DNA of 64,000 bases from Solidesulfovibrio fructosivorans JJ] (GTDB lineage Bacteria; Desulfobacterota; Desulfovibrionia; Desulfovibrionales; Desulfovibrionaceae): assembly GCF_000179555.1 (NCBI RefSeq), contig NZ_AECZ01000009.1, forward strand, positions 92,048-156,047, read 5' to 3'. Position numbers and translations under genes: made by a program. Below, in pieces: positions 35,927 to 46,951 of the stretch (its first letter is position 1; each line of letters opens with the position of its first letter). Under the pieces are notes generated by a model. The model was given only the letters and a program-made list of their open reading frames with translations. It did no database searches and was not told the origin of the DNA.

Positions 35927-36559
35927 ATGGCAAACGTGAAAGTCTATGACCAGGGCCGCCAGGAAATCGGCGATGTCGAGCTGGCCCCCGAGGTCTTTGA
36001 AGTTGAAGTGCAGCCCGAGCTGCTGCATCTGGTCGTGCGCGCGCAGCTCGCCGCCAAGCGCGCCGGCACCCACAGTGTAAAGACCCGCAGCACCGTCAGC
36101 GGCGGCGGCAAGAAGCCCTGGCGCCAAAAGGGCACCGGCCGTGCCCGCGCCGGCTCCACCCGTTCGCCCATCTGGCGCGGCGGCGCCATCGTGCACGGGC
36201 CCCAGCCCCGGGACTACGGCTTCAAGGTCAACCGCAAGGTGCGCCTGCTCGCCCTGCGCATGGCCCTTTCGGCCAAGCTCGGCGACGACTCCCTGGTGCT
36301 GGTGGACGCCCTTTCCGTGCCCGAGGTCAAGACCAAGCACATGGCCAAGGTGACCTCTGATTTCGGACTGAAAAAAGCCTTGATTGTTCTGCCCGCTTCG
36401 GATAACAATCTCGAGCTTTCCGCCAGAAACCTCCCCGGCATCAAGGTTGTCCGGGAGGACATGCTCAACGTGTACGACGTTCTGCGCCACGACCATCTGG
36501 TCATGGTCAAGGACGCGGCCCTGAAGGTCCAGGAGAGGCTTGGTCATGGAGTACGCTAA
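35927..36559 (+). CDS. rplD: 50S ribosomal protein L4
   Basis: This 210-residue protein has the exit-tunnel loop KTRSTVSGGGKKPWRQKGTGRARAGS. L4 is the autoregulator of the S10 operon in E. coli; no equivalent leader hairpin is seen upstream of rpsJ here. Its last 14 bases overlap rplW. Confidence 0.98.
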   Translation: MANVKVYDQGRQEIGDVELAPEVFEVEVQPELLHLVVRAQLAAKRAGTHSVKTRSTVSGGGKKPWRQKGTGRARAGSTRSPIWRGGAIVHGPQPRDYGFKVNRKVRLLALRMALSAKLGDDSLVLVDALSVPEVKTKHMAKVTSDFGLKKALIVLPASDNNLELSARNLPGIKVVREDMLNVYDVLRHDHLVMVKDAALKVQERLGHGVR

Positions 36560-36836
36560 CATCTTGCTGCGGCCCCTGGTTTCCGAAAAGGCCACGATGG
36601 TGAAGGACGCCGCCAACCAGGTGGTTTTTTTCGTCCACCCCGAGGCGAACAAGATCGAGATCGCCAAGGCCGTGGAAAAGGCTTTTTCGGTCAAGGTCGA
36701 TTCCGTCCGGGTCGTTCGGCGCCGTCCGCTGGCCCGCTCGCGCATGGGTCGGGTGACGGGACGCATTCCGGGCTACAAGAAAGCCTACGTGACCCTGGCG
36801 CAGGGTGATAAAATAGAGTTCTTCGAAGGGGTTTAG
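36546..36836 (+). CDS. rplW: 50S ribosomal protein L23
   Basis: This 96-residue protein sits at the tunnel exit and docks SRP and trigger factor. The start ATG 36546 lies inside the end of rplD and gives [17 protein letters not shown], the standard N-terminus. A GTG six bases upstream is also open but less typical. Confidence 0.97.
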   Translation: MEYANILLRPLVSEKATMVKDAANQVVFFVHPEANKIEIAKAVEKAFSVKVDSVRVVRRRPLARSRMGRVTGRIPGYKKAYVTLAQGDKIEFFEGV

Positions 36837-36838
36837 TC

Positions 36839-37669
36839 ATGTCCATCCGCAAGCTCAAGCCCACGTCGGCCGGTCGCCGGTTCCAGACGGTCTCCACCTT
36901 CGAGGAGATCACTCGGACCGAGCCCGAGAAGTCCCTGTGCGAGGGGCTTCCCCGCGCCTCCGGCCGCAACTGCTACGGCCGCATCACCTCGCGGCGGCGG
37001 GGCGGCGGCAACAAGCGCCTCTACCGCATCATCGACTTCAAGCGCGACAAGTCCGGCGTGCCGGCCACGGTGTTCTCCGTGGAGTACGACCCGAACCGTA
37101 GCGCCCGTATTGCGCTTTTGCATTACGCCGATGGTGAGAAGCGTTACATTTTGGCGCCGGTTGGGATTTCCGTCGGCGACCAGGTGAGCGCTGGCGACGG
37201 CGCGGACATCAAGCCCGGCAACGCCCTTGCCCTCAAGAAGATTCCCGTCGGCACGCTGCTGCACAATATCGAGCTGACCCCGGGCCGGGGCGGGCAGATC
37301 TGCCGCGCCGCCGGCACCTACGCCCAGCTCGTGGCCAAGGAGGGCAAGTACGCCCTGCTGCGCCTGCCTTCGGGCGAAGTGCGCAACATCCTGGCCACCT
37401 GCCTGGCCACCGTCGGCCAGGTCGGCAACGTGATGCACGAGAACATTTCCATCGGCAAGGCCGGGCGCAACCGCTGGCTGGGCAACCGCCCCAAGGTCCG
37501 CGGCGTGGCCATGAACCCCGTCGACCATCCGTTGGGCGGCGGCGAGGGCAAAAGCTCCGGCGGCCGCCACCCGGTCACTCCGTGGGGCAAGCCGACCAAG
37601 GGCTACAAGACCCGTAACAAGAAAAAGCCCTCGTCCAAGCTCATCGTCAAGCGGCGCGGACAAAAGTAA
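36839..37669 (+). CDS. rplB: 50S ribosomal protein L2
   Basis: This 276-residue protein is near the peptidyl-transferase centre. It has [28 protein letters not shown] and the C-terminal [25 protein letters not shown] loop with the essential His. It starts two bases after rplW. Confidence 0.98.
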   Translation: MSIRKLKPTSAGRRFQTVSTFEEITRTEPEKSLCEGLPRASGRNCYGRITSRRRGGGNKRLYRIIDFKRDKSGVPATVFSVEYDPNRSARIALLHYADGEKRYILAPVGISVGDQVSAGDGADIKPGNALALKKIPVGTLLHNIELTPGRGGQICRAAGTYAQLVAKEGKYALLRLPSGEVRNILATCLATVGQVGNVMHENISIGKAGRNRWLGNRPKVRGVAMNPVDHPLGGGEGKSSGGRHPVTPWGKPTKGYKTRNKKKPSSKLIVKRRGQK

Positions 37670-37681
37670 GGGGATAGACCT

Positions 37682-37963
37682 ATGCCTCGTTCGCTGAAAA
37701 AAGGCCCGTTTGTCGACGGGCACCTGGAAAAGAAGGTCGCCTACGCCGTGGAGAACAAGGACCGCCGCGTGATCAAGACCTGGTCGCGTCGGTCCATGAT
37801 CCTGCCCGAGATGGTGGGGCTCACCTTCGCCGTGCACAACGGCAAGAAGTTCATCCCGGTGTTCGTCTCGGAGAACATGGTCGGCCATAAGCTTGGCGAG
37901 TTCGCGCCCACGCGGACCTTCCACGGCCATGCCGCGGACAAGAAAAGCAAAGTGAAAAAGTAG
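37682..37963 (+). CDS. rpsS: 30S ribosomal protein S19
   Basis: This 93-residue 30S head protein has [29 protein letters not shown] and the terminal [13 protein letters not shown]. Spacing and orientation match the S10 operon. Confidence 0.98.
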   Translation: MPRSLKKGPFVDGHLEKKVAYAVENKDRRVIKTWSRRSMILPEMVGLTFAVHNGKKFIPVFVSENMVGHKLGEFAPTRTFHGHAADKKSKVKK

Positions 37964-37993
37964 CCGGGGATCGTTCCCGGCTGGGATAAAGCC

Positions 37994-38326
37994 ATGGAAG
38001 CCAAAGCGAGAGCCAAATTCATCCGCGTGTCGCCCCAGAAGGCGCGCCTCGTTGCCGCCAATATCCTCGGCCGTCCGGTTGAGGAGGCCATGAATATACT
38101 GAAGTTCACGCCCAAGAAGTCGGCCAAACTCATCGGCAAAGTCCTTGGCTCGGCCGTTGCCAATGCCGAGCAGATTTCGGGCGTCGACATCGACAACCTC
38201 ACGGTCAAACAGGTGATCGTCAATCCCGGGCCGACCTGGAAGCGCATCATGACGCGCTCCATGGGCCGCGCCTTTCGGATCGTCAAGCGCACGAGCCATA
38301 TCACCGTCGTCGTGGCCGAGAACTAG
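37994..38326 (+). CDS. rplV: 50S ribosomal protein L22
   Basis: This 110-residue protein has an extended beta hairpin ([29 protein letters not shown]) that lines the nascent-chain tunnel with L4. The N-terminal [20 protein letters not shown] is typical. A short GC hairpin-like spacer separates it from rpsS. Confidence 0.98.
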   Translation: MEAKARAKFIRVSPQKARLVAANILGRPVEEAMNILKFTPKKSAKLIGKVLGSAVANAEQISGVDIDNLTVKQVIVNPGPTWKRIMTRSMGRAFRIVKRTSHITVVVAEN

Positions 38327-38337
38327 GAGCGACACTA

Positions 38338-38979
38338 ATGGGCCAGAAAGTACATCCCTACGGGTTCCGGCTCGGGTACAACAAGAATTGGCTGTCCCGC
38401 TGGTTTTCCAAAAAGGATTATCCCGCGTTCGTTTTCGAGGACAACAAGATTCGCAAGTTCGTTAAAAAGAACCTGTACCACGCCGGAATTTCCAAAATCG
38501 AGATCGAACGGGCCGGGGGCAAGATCCGTCTCATCATCCACACCGCCCGTCCCGGCATCGTCATCGGCCGCAAGGGCACGGAGATCGAGAAGGTCCGCGG
38601 CGATCTCAAACAGCGCTTCGGCCGCGAGTTCACGGTCGAGGTCAACGAGATCCGCCGTCCGGAGATCGATTCCCAGCTGGTGGCCGAGAACATCGCCCTG
38701 CAGCTGGAGCGCCGCGTGGCCTTCCGTCGGGCCATGAAGCGCACGGTCGGGCTTTCGCGCAAGTTCGGGGCCGAGGGCATCAAGGTCTCCTGCGCCGGCC
38801 GGCTGGCCGGGGCGGAAATCGCCCGCTCCGAATGGTACCGCGACGGCCGCGTGCCGCTGCAGACCCTGCGCGCCGACATCGATTACGGCTACGCCATCGC
38901 CAAGACCACGTACGGCGTCATCGGTGTCAAGGTCTGGATTTTCAAAGGCGAGATCTTGGATCATGAGGTGGAAGCGTAA
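38338..38979 (+). CDS. rpsC: 30S ribosomal protein S3
   Basis: This 213-residue protein is at the mRNA entry channel. It has [18 protein letters not shown], a KH domain with [14 protein letters not shown], and the conserved [21 protein letters not shown]. Its TAA shares a base with the ATG of rplP. Confidence 0.98.
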   Translation: MGQKVHPYGFRLGYNKNWLSRWFSKKDYPAFVFEDNKIRKFVKKNLYHAGISKIEIERAGGKIRLIIHTARPGIVIGRKGTEIEKVRGDLKQRFGREFTVEVNEIRRPEIDSQLVAENIALQLERRVAFRRAMKRTVGLSRKFGAEGIKVSCAGRLAGAEIARSEWYRDGRVPLQTLRADIDYGYAIAKTTYGVIGVKVWIFKGEILDHEVEA

Positions 38980-39392
38980 TGTTGGCTCCCAAGAAAACCA
39001 AATTCCGCAAGATGCAGAAGGGCCGGCTGCGCGGTCCCGCCACCCGGGGCGCCTCCATCGATTTCGGTGAGATCGGCATCAAGGCCCTGGAGCACGGCAA
39101 GCTGACCAGCCAGCAGATCGAGGCCGCCCGTGTCGCCATCATGCGGCACATCAAGCGCGGCGGCAAGGTCTGGATCCGCATCTTCCCGGACCGCGTCAAG
39201 ACGGAGAAGCCCGCCGAAGTCCGTCAAGGTAAAGGCAAGGGTTCGCCCGTGGGCTGGTTCGCCCCGGTCAAGCCCGGCCGCGTGCTCTACGAGATCAAGG
39301 GCGTCGATCTGCAGACGGCCAAGGAAGCCCTGACCAGGGCCCAGCATAAGCTGCCGATCAAGACCAAGATCGTGGCCAAGGAGGGCGTCTAA
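38979..39392 (+). CDS. rplP: 50S ribosomal protein L16
   Basis: This 137-residue protein contacts the tRNA elbow region. It has [16 protein letters not shown] and [20 protein letters not shown]. The start overlaps the rpsC stop by one base (TAATG), implying coupled translation. Confidence 0.98.
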   Translation: MLAPKKTKFRKMQKGRLRGPATRGASIDFGEIGIKALEHGKLTSQQIEAARVAIMRHIKRGGKVWIRIFPDRVKTEKPAEVRQGKGKGSPVGWFAPVKPGRVLYEIKGVDLQTAKEALTRAQHKLPIKTKIVAKEGV

Positions 39393-39395
39393 GCC

Positions 39396-39590
39396 ATGAA
39401 GACCGCCGAATTGCAGGAACTCGACGTCGCCGCCCTGGGCCAAAAGCTTGGCGAGTCCCGCGAGGAGCTCTTCAAGCTGCGTTTCCAGCACGCCACGGCG
39501 CAGCTGGAAAAGACGCATCGCCTGCGTCAGGTGCGCAAGGACATCGCGCGCATCCTGACCGTGCAAAACGAAAAAAAGCGCCAAGCGTAA
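39396..39590 (+). CDS. rpmC: 50S ribosomal protein L29
   Basis: This 64-residue helical protein lies at the tunnel exit, with ELGQKL-type pairing helices and [35 protein letters not shown] sits in the end of rplP. Confidence 0.97.
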   Translation: MKTAELQELDVAALGQKLGESREELFKLRFQHATAQLEKTHRLRQVRKDIARILTVQNEKKRQA

Positions 39591-39602
39591 CCGGGGTTCG
39601 CC

Positions 39603-39863
39603 ATGGAAGAACGTAAAAGCAACCGCCGGGTGCTGACCGGCGTCGTGGTTTCCGACAAGGCCGACAAGACCATCACGGTCATGGTCGAGACCTTGGTCAA
39701 GCATCCGCTGTTCAAGAAATATATCCGCCGCCGGAAAAAGTTCATGGCCCACGATCCGCAAAACGATTGCGGCGTCGGCGATACGGTCAGCATCATCGAG
39801 CATCGCCCGCTGTCTGCCCGTAAGCGCTGGCATCTCGTGAAAATCATGGAAAAAGCGGTTTAG
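39603..39863 (+). CDS. rpsQ: 30S ribosomal protein S17
   Basis: This 86-residue OB-fold protein has [19 protein letters not shown] and the [27 protein letters not shown] segment. Length and position are standard. Confidence 0.98.
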   Translation: MEERKSNRRVLTGVVVSDKADKTITVMVETLVKHPLFKKYIRRRKKFMAHDPQNDCGVGDTVSIIEHRPLSARKRWHLVKIMEKAV

Positions 39864-39873
39864 GAGCAAGGCC

Positions 39874-40242
39874 ATGATCCAGGTAGAAACCCAGCTCGAC
39901 GTGGCGGACAATTCCGGCGCGAAGAAGGTCAGCTGCATCAAGGTTCTCGGCGGCTCCCGCCGCCGGTACGCTTCGGTCGGCGACATCATCGTGGTGGCCG
40001 TGAAGGACGCCCTGCCCAATTCCAAGGTGAAAAAGGGCGCGGTGATGAAGGCTGTTGTGGTGCGCACCAAGAAAGAAGTGGGGCGGCCCGACGGCTCCTT
40101 CATCAAGTTCGACAACAACTCGGCCGTGCTGCTCTCGGCCCAGCTCGAGCCGGTTGGCACCCGTATCTTCGGACCGGTCGCCCGTGAGCTGCGTCAGAAA
40201 AACTTCATGAAAATCGTGTCGCTGGCGCCGGAAGTCCTGTAG
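39874..40242 (+). CDS. rplN: 50S ribosomal protein L14
   Basis: This 122-residue protein is at the subunit interface. It has [27 protein letters not shown] and the conserved [22 protein letters not shown] precedes the ATG. Confidence 0.98.
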   Translation: MIQVETQLDVADNSGAKKVSCIKVLGGSRRRYASVGDIIVVAVKDALPNSKVKKGAVMKAVVVRTKKEVGRPDGSFIKFDNNSAVLLSAQLEPVGTRIFGPVARELRQKNFMKIVSLAPEVL

Positions 40243-40270
40243 GACACCGCCCCGCGCCATCGAGGACGCC

Positions 40271-40594
40271 ATGAAAACGTATCGGATTCGTAAAAACGAC
40301 AAGGTGATGGTCACTGCCGGCAAGGACAAGGGCAAGGTGGGCAAGGTGCTCAAGATTCTGCCCAAGAAGAACGCCGTGCTGGTGGAAAAGGTGAACATGG
40401 TCAAGCGCCACACCAAGGCCAATCCCTACGCCAAGATTCCCGGTGGAATCATCGAGAAGGAAGCGCCCCTGGACATCTCCAATGTGTCGCTTCTGTGCGA
40501 TGGTTGCGCCAAACCCGCCAAGATCGGTTACAAAGAAACCGCCGATGGCAAGAAAGTCCGCTTTTGCAAGAAGTGCGGACGCGAAATCGCTTGA
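40271..40594 (+). CDS. rplX: 50S ribosomal protein L24
   Basis: This 107-residue protein has a KOW motif ([22 protein letters not shown]) and a C-terminal segment with two CxxC pairs ([12 protein letters not shown]...RFCKKCG), a zinc-ribbon form seen in many bacteria. GAGGA precedes the ATG. Confidence 0.98.
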   Translation: MKTYRIRKNDKVMVTAGKDKGKVGKVLKILPKKNAVLVEKVNMVKRHTKANPYAKIPGGIIEKEAPLDISNVSLLCDGCAKPAKIGYKETADGKKVRFCKKCGREIA

Positions 40595-40610
40595 GGAGAA
40601 GGAACACGGT

Positions 40611-41150
40611 ATGACCCGCCTGGAACAAATTTATGCCGAGAAGATCGCCCCGGCGCTCAAGAAAGAGTTCGGGTACACTTCCAGCATGCAAATCCCCCGG
40701 CTTTCCTTTGTTTCGCTCAACATGGGTTTGGGCGAAGCGGGCAACAACAACAAGCTCATCGAGGAAGCCGTGGTCGAGCTGACCGCCATTTCGGGACAGA
40801 AGGCCGTAATCACGCGTGCCCGCAAGTCCATCGCGGCGTTTAAGCTCCGGGAGGGCATGCCGGTGGGGTGCCGTGTGACTCTTCGCCGCATGCGCATGTG
40901 GGACTTCCTTGACAAATTGATCAACTTCGCGCTGCCCCGGGTCCGCGACTTTCGCGGCGTGCCCGATCGTGGTTTCGACGGCCGCGGCAATTTCACCCTC
41001 GGCATCCGGGAGCATACGATTTTCCCGGAAATCAACGTGGATCGCGTCGAACACGTCAAGGGCATGAACGTCACTATCGTCACGACGGCGAATTCCGACA
41101 AGGAGGGGAAGATGTTCCTCGACCTGCTCGGCATGCCGTTCAAAAAGTAA
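40611..41150 (+). CDS. rplE: 50S ribosomal protein L5
   Basis: This 179-residue 5S rRNA-binding protein has [36 protein letters not shown] and [12 protein letters not shown]. The ATG at 40611 follows GGAGAAGGA; a longer frame back into rplX is not used. Confidence 0.98.
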   Translation: MTRLEQIYAEKIAPALKKEFGYTSSMQIPRLSFVSLNMGLGEAGNNNKLIEEAVVELTAISGQKAVITRARKSIAAFKLREGMPVGCRVTLRRMRMWDFLDKLINFALPRVRDFRGVPDRGFDGRGNFTLGIREHTIFPEINVDRVEHVKGMNVTIVTTANSDKEGKMFLDLLGMPFKK

Positions 41151-41161
41151 GGAGATCGGAC

Positions 41162-41347
41162 GTGGCCCGCAAATCTTTGATGGTGAAAGCCAGCCGCAAG
41201 CCGAAGTTTTCCACCAGAGCGTATAACCGCTGTCCCATCTGCGGTCGTCCCAGGGCGTTTTTGCGCAAGTACGGCGTGTGCCGTATTTGCTTCCGTAACA
41301 TGTCGCTGACCGGGGAAATGCCCGGCGTGCGCAAGTCGAGCTGGTAA
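41162..41347 (+). CDS. rpsZ: 30S ribosomal protein S14, zinc type
   Basis: This 61-residue short form of S14 has the four zinc ligands in [10 protein letters not shown] and CRICFRN. GTG start after AAGGAG. No second S14 of the zinc-free type is present in this window. Confidence 0.97.
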   Translation: MARKSLMVKASRKPKFSTRAYNRCPICGRPRAFLRKYGVCRICFRNMSLTGEMPGVRKSSW

Positions 41348-41365
41348 GCTAAGGAGAAGGACGCC

Positions 41366-41749
41366 ATGTCGGTGACCGACCCCATTTCCGATATGCTGGC
41401 CCGCATTCGCAACGCGCACCACGCGCTGCACGCGGAATTGGCCATCCCGGCCTCCAAACTCAAGGCCTCCATCGCCGCCATTTTGAAGGACGAGGGCTAC
41501 ATCGAAGACTTTGCCGTCAACGAGAGCACCCTGTCCATCAACTTGAAATATGCCGGCGGCAAGCCGCTTATTTCGGGACTCAAGCGGGTGAGCAAGCCCG
41601 GCCGCCGCGTCTACGTCGGCTCCGGCTCCATCCCCAAGGTCCAAAACGGCCTGGGCATCAGCATCCTGTCCACTTCCAGGGGCATCCTGGAAGGCGGCAA
41701 GGCCCAGGAGCTCCACGTCGGCGGCGAGCTCCTGTGCGAAATCTGGTAA
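41366..41749 (+). CDS. rpsH: 30S ribosomal protein S8
   Basis: This 127-residue protein has [18 protein letters not shown] and the C-terminal [19 protein letters not shown]. In E. coli S8 represses the spc operon through rplE mRNA; that element was not sought in structural detail here. Confidence 0.98.
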   Translation: MSVTDPISDMLARIRNAHHALHAELAIPASKLKASIAAILKDEGYIEDFAVNESTLSINLKYAGGKPLISGLKRVSKPGRRVYVGSGSIPKVQNGLGISILSTSRGILEGGKAQELHVGGELLCEIW

Positions 41750-41774
41750 GAAGACAAGTCGCGGAGAAGATGTC

Positions 41775-42314
41775 ATGTCCAGGATAGGAAAACGCGAAAT
41801 AGAGCTGCCTTCCGGCGTGTCCGTCGAGGTCGCTCCCGAGGCGGTGACGGTCAAGGGCCCCAAGGGCCAGCTGGCCACGCCCACGCATCCGAAAATCGAA
41901 TACACGGTCGAGACCGGCAAGGTGCACGTGACCCGCGTGGACGACACGCGCTTGGCCCGGGCGCAGCACGGCCTGCGCCGCACCCTGCTCGCCAATCTGG
42001 TCGAGGGCGTGAGCAAGGGCTTTTCCAAGACCCTCGAGGTCATCGGCGTCGGCTACAAGGTGTCCACCACCGGCAACACCGTGTCCCTGGCCGTCGGGTA
42101 CTCGCATCCCGTCGACTTCAAGCTGCCGGCCGGCATCGAGGCCAAGGTCGAGGGCAACAAGCTCACCCTTTCCGGCATCGACAAGGTGCTCTTGGGCGAG
42201 ACTGCCGCCCGTATCCGCCGTGTGCGTCCGCCCGAGCCTTTCAAGGGCAAGGGCATCAAGTACGAGACCGAAACCATTCGCCGCAAGGCCGGTAAGTCCG
42301 GCGGCAAGAAATAG
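41775..42314 (+). CDS. rplF: 50S ribosomal protein L6
   Basis: This 179-residue two-repeat protein has MSRIGKREIELPSGVSV and the conserved RVRPPEPFKGKGIKYETETIRRK near the C-terminus, which contacts the sarcin-ricin region. Confidence 0.98.
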   Translation: MSRIGKREIELPSGVSVEVAPEAVTVKGPKGQLATPTHPKIEYTVETGKVHVTRVDDTRLARAQHGLRRTLLANLVEGVSKGFSKTLEVIGVGYKVSTTGNTVSLAVGYSHPVDFKLPAGIEAKVEGNKLTLSGIDKVLLGETAARIRRVRPPEPFKGKGIKYETETIRRKAGKSGGKK

Positions 42315-42323
42315 GACCGCATC

Positions 42324-42683
42324 ATGAAGATGAGCAAGACCCTGGCGCGCGCGCGCCGGAAAGTCCGCATCCGCAAGAAGCTGGTCGGCAGCGCCGAGCG
42401 TCCCCGCCTGGTGGTGTTCCGGTCCAACCGGCACATCTACGCCCAGGTGATCGACGATCTCAGCGGCCAGACCCTGGTGTCTTCCTCGAGCTTGACCTTG
42501 GGCAAGGCCGACGAGCCGCTTAAGGCCGACAAGGAAGCCGCGACCAAGGTCGGTAAGGACCTGGCGCAAAAGGCCCTGGAGAGAAACATTGAAGCCGTGG
42601 TCTTCGACCGTAGCGGCTACATCTATCACGGCAGGATCAAAGCCCTTGCCGACGGAGCCCGGGATGGCGGCCTCAAATTCTAA
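42324..42683 (+). CDS. rplR: 50S ribosomal protein L18
   Basis: This 119-residue 5S rRNA-binding protein has VRKKLVG-type basic N-terminus ([22 protein letters not shown]), IYAQVIDD, and ending [22 protein letters not shown]. Confidence 0.98.
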   Translation: MKMSKTLARARRKVRIRKKLVGSAERPRLVVFRSNRHIYAQVIDDLSGQTLVSSSSLTLGKADEPLKADKEAATKVGKDLAQKALERNIEAVVFDRSGYIYHGRIKALADGARDGGLKF

Positions 42684-42702
42684 TCGACGTAAAGATGACG
42701 GC

Positions 42703-43197
42703 ATGGACCAGCAGTCCGATCTCGGACAGATCGAAAAGATCGTGTACCTCAACCGCGTGGCCAAGGTCGTCAAGGGCGGCCGCCGGTTCAGCTTCTCCGC
42801 CCTGGTCGTCGTCGGCGACGGCAAGGGGGCGGTGGGCTATGGCCTGGGCAAGGCCAACGAGGTGCCCGAGGCGATCCGCAAGGCCACGGAGCAGGCCAGA
42901 AAGGGGATGATCAGCATTCCCCTGCTCGACGGCACCCTGCCTTACGAGGTCCTTGGCCAGTTCGGCGCCGGCCGCGTCATGCTCAAGCCCGCTTCCAAGG
43001 GTACCGGCATCATCGCCGGCGGCCCGGTCCGGGCCATCATGGAGGCCTGCGGCGTCAACGACATCCTGACCAAGGCCATCGGCACCAACAATCCGCACAA
43101 TGTCCTGCGCGCCACCATGGAAGGTCTGGCTTCGCTGCGCAGCGCCGAGTCCGTCGGCGCCATGCGCGGCAAGGCCCTGGCCACGCCGCGCAAGTAA
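42703..43197 (+). CDS. rpsE: 30S ribosomal protein S5
   Basis: This 164-residue protein is involved in decoding accuracy and helicase action. It has [26 protein letters not shown]-type [15 protein letters not shown], and [13 protein letters not shown] chose ATG 42703 ([19 protein letters not shown]); ATG 42664, inside rplR, has a GGAG site and would add 13 residues. Confidence 0.97.
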   Translation: MDQQSDLGQIEKIVYLNRVAKVVKGGRRFSFSALVVVGDGKGAVGYGLGKANEVPEAIRKATEQARKGMISIPLLDGTLPYEVLGQFGAGRVMLKPASKGTGIIAGGPVRAIMEACGVNDILTKAIGTNNPHNVLRATMEGLASLRSAESVGAMRGKALATPRK

Positions 43198-43209
43198 AGG
43201 GAGACTGCC

Positions 43210-43389
43210 ATGGCTACCGTTACCGTCAAGCTGCTCAAAAGGCGCTACGGCAATACGCCCAAGCAGTGCGGCACTCTTGCCGCCCTGGGGCTCAAGAAGA
43301 TCCGGCAGGAACGTTCCTTCGAGAAGTCCGACACCGTGCTCGGCATGATCGAGAAGGTCAAGCACCTGGTTGAGGTTACCGAGTCATGA
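43210..43389 (+). CDS. rpmD: 50S ribosomal protein L30
   Basis: This 59-residue protein, MATVTVKLLKRRYGN..., continues with LAALGLKKIRQERSFEKSDTVLGMIEKVKHLVEV. This is the small bacterial L30 fold in its expected place between rpsE and rplO. Its TGA overlaps the ATG of rplO by four bases. Confidence 0.96.
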   Translation: MATVTVKLLKRRYGNTPKQCGTLAALGLKKIRQERSFEKSDTVLGMIEKVKHLVEVTES

Positions 43390-43859
43390 AACTCCACGAG
43401 ATATATCCGTTCCCTGAGGAGCGCGTGAGCCGCAAGCGCATCGGTCGCGGCCGCGGCACCGGTCAGGGGTGCACCGCCGGCAAGGGCAACAAGGGCCAGA
43501 ACGCCCGCGCGGGCGTGTCCGAGCGCCCCTGGTTCGAAGGCGGCCAGATGCCGCTGGCCCGTCGGCTGCCCAAGCGGGGATTTAAGAACTACAAGTTCAA
43601 GATCGTCTACCAGCCCTTGAACCTCGATCGGCTCCTGGCCGCTTTCGAGGGCAAGACCGAGATCAGCCTGGACGACATCTACGAACGTGGCCTGGCTAGC
43701 GCCGGCGCGCTGGTGAAGATCCTGAGCCAGGGCGAGGTCTCCGCCGCCGTGACCGTTGAGGCCCATCGCTTCAGCGCCAAGGCGGCCGAGAAGATCACCG
43801 CTGCCGGTGGCAAGGCCGTGATGCTCGGCGCCGCCGAAGCCGAACCCGTAACGGAATAA
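43386..43859 (+). CDS. rplO: 50S ribosomal protein L15
   Basis: This 157-residue protein has a Gly/Arg-rich N-terminal extension (RKRIGRGRGTGQGCTAGKGNKGQ), the PLARRLPKRGFKN core and a C-terminal globular domain. The ATG overlaps the rpmD stop (ATGA). Confidence 0.98.
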   Translation: MKLHEIYPFPEERVSRKRIGRGRGTGQGCTAGKGNKGQNARAGVSERPWFEGGQMPLARRLPKRGFKNYKFKIVYQPLNLDRLLAAFEGKTEISLDDIYERGLASAGALVKILSQGEVSAAVTVEAHRFSAKAAEKITAAGGKAVMLGAAEAEPVTE

Positions 43860-43873
43860 GAACGGAAGTTGCC

Positions 43874-45184
43874 GTGGCACTTACCGGAGTCGAGAATCTG
43901 GCGCGTCTGCCGGAGCTGAAGAAAAAGCTCCTCTGGACGTTTTTCCTGGTGGCCGTCTACCGGATCGGCGTGCATGTGCCGGTGCCGGGGGTGGATACGA
44001 CCGCGCTGGCGGACTTTTTCGAGAGCGCCAAGAACACCCTGTTCGGCCTCTTCGACATGTTTTCCGGCGGCGGCTTGCGCAACCTCTCCATCTTCGCGCT
44101 TGGCATCATGCCCTACATCTCCTCCTCCATCATCATCCAGCTGCTGACCGTCGTCAGCCCCGAGCTGGCCAAGATGCAGAAGGAGGAGGGGGCCGCCGGG
44201 CGCAAGAAGATCACCCAATACACCCGTTACGGCACGGTGCTCATCACCATCATCCAGGGCTTCGGCATCGCCGTGGGCCTGGAGAGCATGGCCAGCCCGA
44301 CCGGCGCGCCGGTGGTCGTCATGGCCGGCTGGGGCTTTCGCCTCATGACCATCCTGACCCTGACCACGGGCACGATCTTCCTCATGTGGCTGGGCGAGCT
44401 GATGACCGACAAAGGTATCGGCAACGGCATCTCCATGATTATCTATGCCGGTATCGTGGCCGGGTTGCCCCGGGCCGTGCTGTCCACCTTCGATCTGCTC
44501 AAGGCGGGCGAGATTTCGCTTTTCGTCCTTGTGTTCATCGTGGTGCTGATGCTGGCGGTCCTGGTCGCCATCGTGTTCATGGAACGCGGCACCAGGCGCA
44601 TACCGATCCAATACGCCAAACGCATGGTGGGGCGGAAAATGTACGGCGGCCAGACCACGCATCTGCCGCTTCGCGTCAATACCGCCGGCGTCATTCCGCC
44701 CATTTTCGCCTCGTCCATTCTGCTTTTCCCGGCGACTCTGGGCGAATTCTCCAGCGTGCCGTGGCTTAAGACCGTGGCCGCGTTTTTCAGCCCCCAAACG
44801 ATCACCTACAATGTGATCTTCGTGGCGCTGATCGTCTTCTTTTGCTACTTCTACACGGCCATCATCTTCGATCCGGCCGATATTGCCGAAAATATCCGCA
44901 AACAAGGTGGGTTCATTCCGGGCATCCGCCCCGGCGCCAAGACCAAGGAGTTCATCGACAAGGTCCTGGCCCGCATCACGCTTTGGGGTTCGCTTTATAT
45001 ATCCGTGGTCTGCGTGTTGCCCATGGTCATGATCCAGCAATTCAACGTGCCGTTTTACTTCGGCGGCACCTCGCTTCTGATCGTTGTTGGTGTGGCCATG
45101 GATTTCATGTCGCAGATCGAGTCCTATCTGATCTCCCGGCAGTATGAGGGTCTCATGCAGAAAGGCCGGATCAAGGGCAGGTAG
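43874..45184 (+). CDS. secY: Protein translocase subunit SecY
   Basis: This 436-residue ten-helix core channel of the Sec machinery has GIMPYISSSIIIQLLT, the QKEEGAAGRKKITQYTRY loop that contacts SecA or the ribosome, and the GGTSLLIVVGVAMD helix near the end. GTG start. In most bacteria adk or infA follows; here map follows directly. Confidence 0.97.
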   Translation: MALTGVENLARLPELKKKLLWTFFLVAVYRIGVHVPVPGVDTTALADFFESAKNTLFGLFDMFSGGGLRNLSIFALGIMPYISSSIIIQLLTVVSPELAKMQKEEGAAGRKKITQYTRYGTVLITIIQGFGIAVGLESMASPTGAPVVVMAGWGFRLMTILTLTTGTIFLMWLGELMTDKGIGNGISMIIYAGIVAGLPRAVLSTFDLLKAGEISLFVLVFIVVLMLAVLVAIVFMERGTRRIPIQYAKRMVGRKMYGGQTTHLPLRVNTAGVIPPIFASSILLFPATLGEFSSVPWLKTVAAFFSPQTITYNVIFVALIVFFCYFYTAIIFDPADIAENIRKQGGFIPGIRPGAKTKEFIDKVLARITLWGSLYISVVCVLPMVMIQQFNVPFYFGGTSLLIVVGVAMDFMSQIESYLISRQYEGLMQKGRIKGR

Positions 45185-45189
45185 ATGTT

Positions 45190-45957
45190 TTGAAGAAGGT
45201 CAGGGGGATATTCCTCAAAAATGACCTTGAGATTGCTTCCATGCGGCAGGCCTGCCGGATCGTGGCCATCATCTTGCAAGAGTTGACGGAAGCGGTCAAA
45301 CCGGGTGTGCGCACCATGCAATTCGAGGACATCGCGCGCAAGCGGTGTGATGATTTCAAGGTCAAGCCGGCGTTTCTGGGGATGTACGGCTTTCCGTACG
45401 CCCTGTGCTGCTCGGTCAATGAGGAAGTCGTCCATGGCTTCCCGTCCGACCGGGTGCTTGAGGAAGGGGACATCGTCAGTTTCGACATGGGCGTGGTCTA
45501 CGACGGCTTTTACGGCGACGCGGCCACGACCGCCCCGGTGGGGCGGATCGACGCGGCAGCGGCGGCGCTTTTGCAGGTGACGCGGGAATCGCTGGAAACG
45601 GGCATCACCCAGGCTCGGACCGGCAATGATTTGTATGATATTTCGCGGGCCGTGCAAAAATATGTTGAAGGACATGGCCTGAGTGTTGTAAGACGATTTG
45701 TTGGTCACGGCATCGGGAGAAAGTTGCACGAAAAGCCTGAAATCCCGAATTTCGAGCCGCGGGACGCCCACCCCGTTCCCTTGCAGCCCGGAATGGTGCT
45801 GGCCATCGAACCCATGGTGACCGCCGGCGGTCCCGACGTCGAAGTGCTGTCCGACAACTGGACGGCCGTGACCAAGGACCGCAGCCTGTCGGCTCATTTC
45901 GAGCATACGGTGGCTGTGACCAAAAACGGACCTCGGATTTTAAGCCTGGTTGATTGA
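45190..45957 (+). CDS. map: Methionine aminopeptidase, type I
   Basis: This 255-residue enzyme removes the initiator Met from nascent chains. All five metal ligands are present (Asp in [14 protein letters not shown], second Asp there, His in [17 protein letters not shown], Glu in LAIEPMV, Glu in FEHTVAV). TTG 45190 is the only start that gives the full N-terminus; it lies five bases after the secY stop, with a poor ribosome site, so translation is probably coupled. Confidence 0.95.
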   Translation: MKKVRGIFLKNDLEIASMRQACRIVAIILQELTEAVKPGVRTMQFEDIARKRCDDFKVKPAFLGMYGFPYALCCSVNEEVVHGFPSDRVLEEGDIVSFDMGVVYDGFYGDAATTAPVGRIDAAAAALLQVTRESLETGITQARTGNDLYDISRAVQKYVEGHGLSVVRRFVGHGIGRKLHEKPEIPNFEPRDAHPVPLQPGMVLAIEPMVTAGGPDVEVLSDNWTAVTKDRSLSAHFEHTVAVTKNGPRILSLVD

Positions 45958-45960
45958 TGC

Positions 45961-45984
45961 GACCGATGCCGGCAGGCACCGGTC
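45961..45984 (+). other. Stem-loop between map and rpmJ
   Basis: GACCGATGCC and GGCACCGGTC pair with one mismatch over a GGCA loop, immediately after the map stop. It is a possible processing or attenuation site dividing the spc and alpha parts. Confidence 0.4.
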
Positions 45985-46015
45985 GTTTCCATCGCCGGGA
46001 TACGGAGAGAGCGAC

Positions 46016-46129
46016 ATGAAAGTCAGACCCTCGGTGAAAAAACTTTGTCCCAAGTGCAAAATCATCCGGCGTCACGGCGTGGTTCGGGTGATCTGCGAGA
46101 ACCCCCGGCATAAACAGCGTCAGGGATAA
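46016..46129 (+). CDS. rpmJ: 50S ribosomal protein L36
   Basis: This 37-residue zinc-ribbon protein, [19 protein letters not shown]..., has ligands CPKC, a third Cys (VICEN) and His (PRHKQRQG), the zinc-containing form. GGAGAGAG precedes the ATG. Confidence 0.97.
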   Translation: MKVRPSVKKLCPKCKIIRRHGVVRVICENPRHKQRQG

Positions 46130-46141
46130 CGGAGGAACGTC

Positions 46142-46513
<372 letters not shown>

Positions 46514-46564
46514 CCGCAATAACCACGTGACGGGCCCCTTTAGGGCCGTTTCGGAGATATACCC

Positions 46565-46951
46565 ATGGCGAAACCGCGCCGCATCGGCAAAAAGGAACGT
46601 AAGAACATTCCCGTGGGCGTGGCCCATATCCAGGCCTCGTTTAACAACACCATCGTGACCTTCACCGACCAGAAGGGCAATGTGGTGAGCTGGGCCACCT
46701 CCGGCGGCGCAGGTTTCAAGGGGTCGCGCAAGTCCACCCCCTTCGCCGCCCAGGTCGCGGCGGAAAACGCCGCCCGCAAGGCCCAGGAAAACGGCATGCG
46801 CACGGTCGGCATTCTGGTCAAGGGGCCGGGCTCCGGACGTGAGGCCGCCATGCGCGCCATTCACAACGCCGGTTTCAAGGTCAGCTACATCCGCGACATC
46901 ACGCCCATCCCCCACAACGGCTGCCGTCCGCCCAAACGGCGCCGCGTCTAA
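46565..46951 (+). CDS. rpsK: 30S ribosomal protein S11
   Basis: This 128-residue platform protein has [36 protein letters not shown] and the terminal [12 protein letters not shown]. Confidence 0.98.
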   Translation: MAKPRRIGKKERKNIPVGVAHIQASFNNTIVTFTDQKGNVVSWATSGGAGFKGSRKSTPFAAQVAAENAARKAQENGMRTVGILVKGPGSGREAAMRAIHNAGFKVSYIRDITPIPHNGCRPPKRRRV